This document shows, piece by piece, positions 14,700 to 16,107 of a stretch of 16,107 nt of DNA. The position numbers and the translations under genes are program-made. Position 1 is the stretch's first letter. Each line of letters begins with the position of its first letter. This DNA is from Muribaculaceae bacterium (GTDB lineage: Bacteria; Bacteroidota; Bacteroidia; Bacteroidales; Muribaculaceae), in contig JAFLTK010000243.1 of NCBI GenBank assembly GCA_022511505.1, positions 1-16,107 of the forward strand. The letters are read 5' to 3'. The notes beneath the pieces are model-generated. The model was given only the letters and a program-made list of their open reading frames with translations. It did not search any database and was not told the DNA's origin.

Positions 14700-14732
14700 T
14701 TCGTGCAAAATATAAAATTTTATGTAAATTTG
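14700..14732 (+). promoter_or_regulatory. candidate promoter of the AAA15 ATPase gene
   Basis: TAAATTTG (14725-14732) matches TAnnTTTG exactly, 32 nt before the ATG at 14765. Upstream, TTCG (14700-14703) with a 21-nt gap is a one-mismatch -33 element. The stretch is very AT-rich. Confidence 0.55.
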
Positions 14733-14764
14733 CAGATATCAAAAAGATCACATATTAAACAGAC

Positions 14765-16066
14765 ATGCTTTTAAGATTTTCTGTTGCCAATTTCCTGTCT
14801 TTCTATGATAAGGTAACGTTTGACATGTTTCCTAATCAGAATAGAGATAGATTTCCAAAACATATTTATCGGCAACATGTACCTTTGTTAAAGGAAAGTG
14901 CTATATATGGTCCGAACGGCTCGGGTAAATCAAACTTTATCCAGGCTGTAAACTTCTTTCGTAATTTTCTTTTTAAGAAGGACTTCCTTAGGCAAATAGA
15001 CATTTCTCGCTTAAAATACCGACTCGTTCAAACAAATTCTCATCCGATTAATATGGAAATGGAATTTGAGGTGTCAGGCAAATATTATTTGTATCAGATC
15101 TCTATTGACAGCGATGTAAAAGAGGAACTATACTTGTCGGGAATCGGAGAAAGGGAGGATAAACTTCTTTTCAAGCGAGAGGGTGACAAGATTGTGTCAG
15201 ATTTAATAGAAAATCAAGTATCTACCGATCACCTATTGAGAATGAACCCTTCCTCATCGACGCTCTCGCTGAACAATGAATTCCCAATTTTTAATAGCAT
15301 TGATGTTTCCAACGCCTATTCCTGGATTAAGGATTACTTAATCGTTGTTGAAGTCACAAGCAAGATTCCTGTTTTAATACACATGATGTCTCAACTCCCG
15401 GAGTTGCGTAACTTTGCAAATGAAATTCTGAAAGGAAGCGATTTGAATATTCATGATTTCAGAGTGCAGGAGTGGTCGTTTGATGAGTGGTTGGAAAAAC
15501 ATCGAGACTATCAAATCAAAGAGTTTGTAGAGAAAAATCTATCCAGCATCGATAGCGGGCTCGAGTTTGCCTACGATAATCGAAACGACTTCAATGTATA
15601 TGTTGATGTCAAAGGGAATAAGAAGGTACAGGAGTTTGCTTTTAGTCAATATGGTGTCAACGGTTTTAAATTAGATATGGACATTCATAGTCAATCAGAC
15701 GGGACTGTCAGAATGTTAATATTAATACCGGCTATCTATGATGCTTTATACAATAATAAAACTGTTTTCATAGATGAAATAGAAAATAGCATTCATCCTA
15801 ATTTAATCCGCTCAATCATAGAATATTATTCATCACATCAATCCAATGGCCAATTAATTTATACAACCCACTTGTCAAAATTGATGGACCAACAAAGATT
15901 GCTCAGGCTTGACGAATATTGGATAACCTTTAAAGAAGATGGGCAAACCAGAATGAGACCTTTGAGTGAATATGCCATTCAAGATACCATTAAAATTGAG
16001 AATGGATATCTTCAAGGGCGATATGGAGGTATCCCTAATATCAACATAATGGATGGCGATGCTTAA
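14765..16066 (+). CDS. AAA15/RloA-type ABC-like ATPase, putative anti-phage defence ATPase
   Basis: A 433-residue SMC/ABC-like ATPase of the AAA15 (RloA, AbiLi) group. It begins MLLRFSVANFLSFYDKVTF, the typical opening of this group. Walker A is GPNGSGKS (about 49-56), the ABC signature-like segment SQSDGTVRML is at about 309-318, Walker B with catalytic Glu is FIDEIENSIHPN (about 335-346), and the switch His is in YTTHL (about 369). The C-terminus YLQGRYGGIPNI is also typical. Members of this group work with a second protein: RloB in RloAB/AbiL abortive infection, or a DUF4435 effector in PARIS. Here another frame opens at the stop and continues to the window edge. It is markedly AT-rich relative to the neighbouring AraC gene, which suggests horizontal acquisition. 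The ATPase call is firm; the defence role is inference. Confidence 0.82.
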   Translation: MLLRFSVANFLSFYDKVTFDMFPNQNRDRFPKHIYRQHVPLLKESAIYGPNGSGKSNFIQAVNFFRNFLFKKDFLRQIDISRLKYRLVQTNSHPINMEMEFEVSGKYYLYQISIDSDVKEELYLSGIGEREDKLLFKREGDKIVSDLIENQVSTDHLLRMNPSSSTLSLNNEFPIFNSIDVSNAYSWIKDYLIVVEVTSKIPVLIHMMSQLPELRNFANEILKGSDLNIHDFRVQEWSFDEWLEKHRDYQIKEFVEKNLSSIDSGLEFAYDNRNDFNVYVDVKGNKKVQEFAFSQYGVNGFKLDMDIHSQSDGTVRMLILIPAIYDALYNNKTVFIDEIENSIHPNLIRSIIEYYSSHQSNGQLIYTTHLSKLMDQQRLLRLDEYWITFKEDGQTRMRPLSEYAIQDTIKIENGYLQGRYGGIPNINIMDGDA

Positions 16067-16107
16067 AAGAATCTATACAAAGCTCGACCCTCATAGACCG
16101 ACAACCT
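16053..16107 (+). CDS. start of a second gene overlapping the AAA15 gene, possible RloB-like partner (cut by window end)
   Basis: A frame opens at ATG 16053 inside the last codons of the ATPase gene and remains open to the edge: MAMLKRIYTKLDPHRPTT. A second ATG at 16059 is also possible. The 14-nt overlap (or 8 nt) with the upstream gene suggests translational coupling, as expected for an ATPase-effector pair. A short basic N-terminus would suit RloB/AbiLii proteins, whose conserved TOPRIM-like motifs come later, but 18 residues cannot decide between RloB, a DUF4435 protein or something else. Confidence 0.4.
   Translation, partial: MAMLKRIYTKLDPHRPTT

Overview
The window reads as chromosome of a Bacteroidota bacterium, most likely a relatively GC-rich Bacteroidales (a Muribaculaceae-like genome fits best, by inference). 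Reasons: split ftcD/fchA genes within a hut cluster, a BioG-BioC fusion, adjacent xerC and hpf, a C10 peptidase with a Bacteroidetes-type C-terminal tail, and several upstream regions carrying the Bacteroidota promoter pattern (TTTG, about 20 nt, TAnnTTTG). The best example is in front of panB.

Layout. 1-3015 (+): end of a biotin operon, bioA (partial), bioF and a bioG-bioC fusion, joined by two 4-nt ATGA overlaps. 3035-4979: a 75-bp direct repeat (74/75 identical) brackets an AT-rich gene for a Schlafen/AlbA-type putative ATP-binding protein. Both repeat copies encode the last 23 residues and stop of hutH. 4907-9325 (-): histidine degradation operon, transcribed ftcD, hutI, fchA, hutH, with a palindromic non-coding element between hutI and fchA. 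9494-10312 (+): panB with its own promoter and a strong, probably bidirectional terminator. 10434-11652 (-): xerC followed by hpf, where hpf starts inside the 3' end of xerC behind a perfect Shine-Dalgarno sequence. 11844-13532 (-): secreted C10 cysteine peptidase, divergent from an AraC-family regulator (13806-14627, +). 14765-16107 (+): an AT-rich AAA15/RloA-type ATPase and the first codons of a second gene, resembling an AbiL/RloAB-type (or PARIS-like) defence pair cut by the window end.

How the genes work together. BioG-BioC supplies both ends of the methyl-ester disguise used to make pimeloyl-ACP, and BioF and BioA then build the biotin skeleton. HutH, HutI, FtcD and FchA take histidine through urocanate and formiminoglutamate to glutamate and one-carbon folate; PanB consumes a one-carbon folate but is a separate unit. 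bioD and hutU are not seen next to their partners here.

The main discovery candidate is the 1,870-bp insertion at the 3' end of hutH. It carries a single putative defence or regulatory gene, it leaves hutH intact, and a short fossil of the hutH tail lies on its far side. A second candidate defence locus opens at the right edge.
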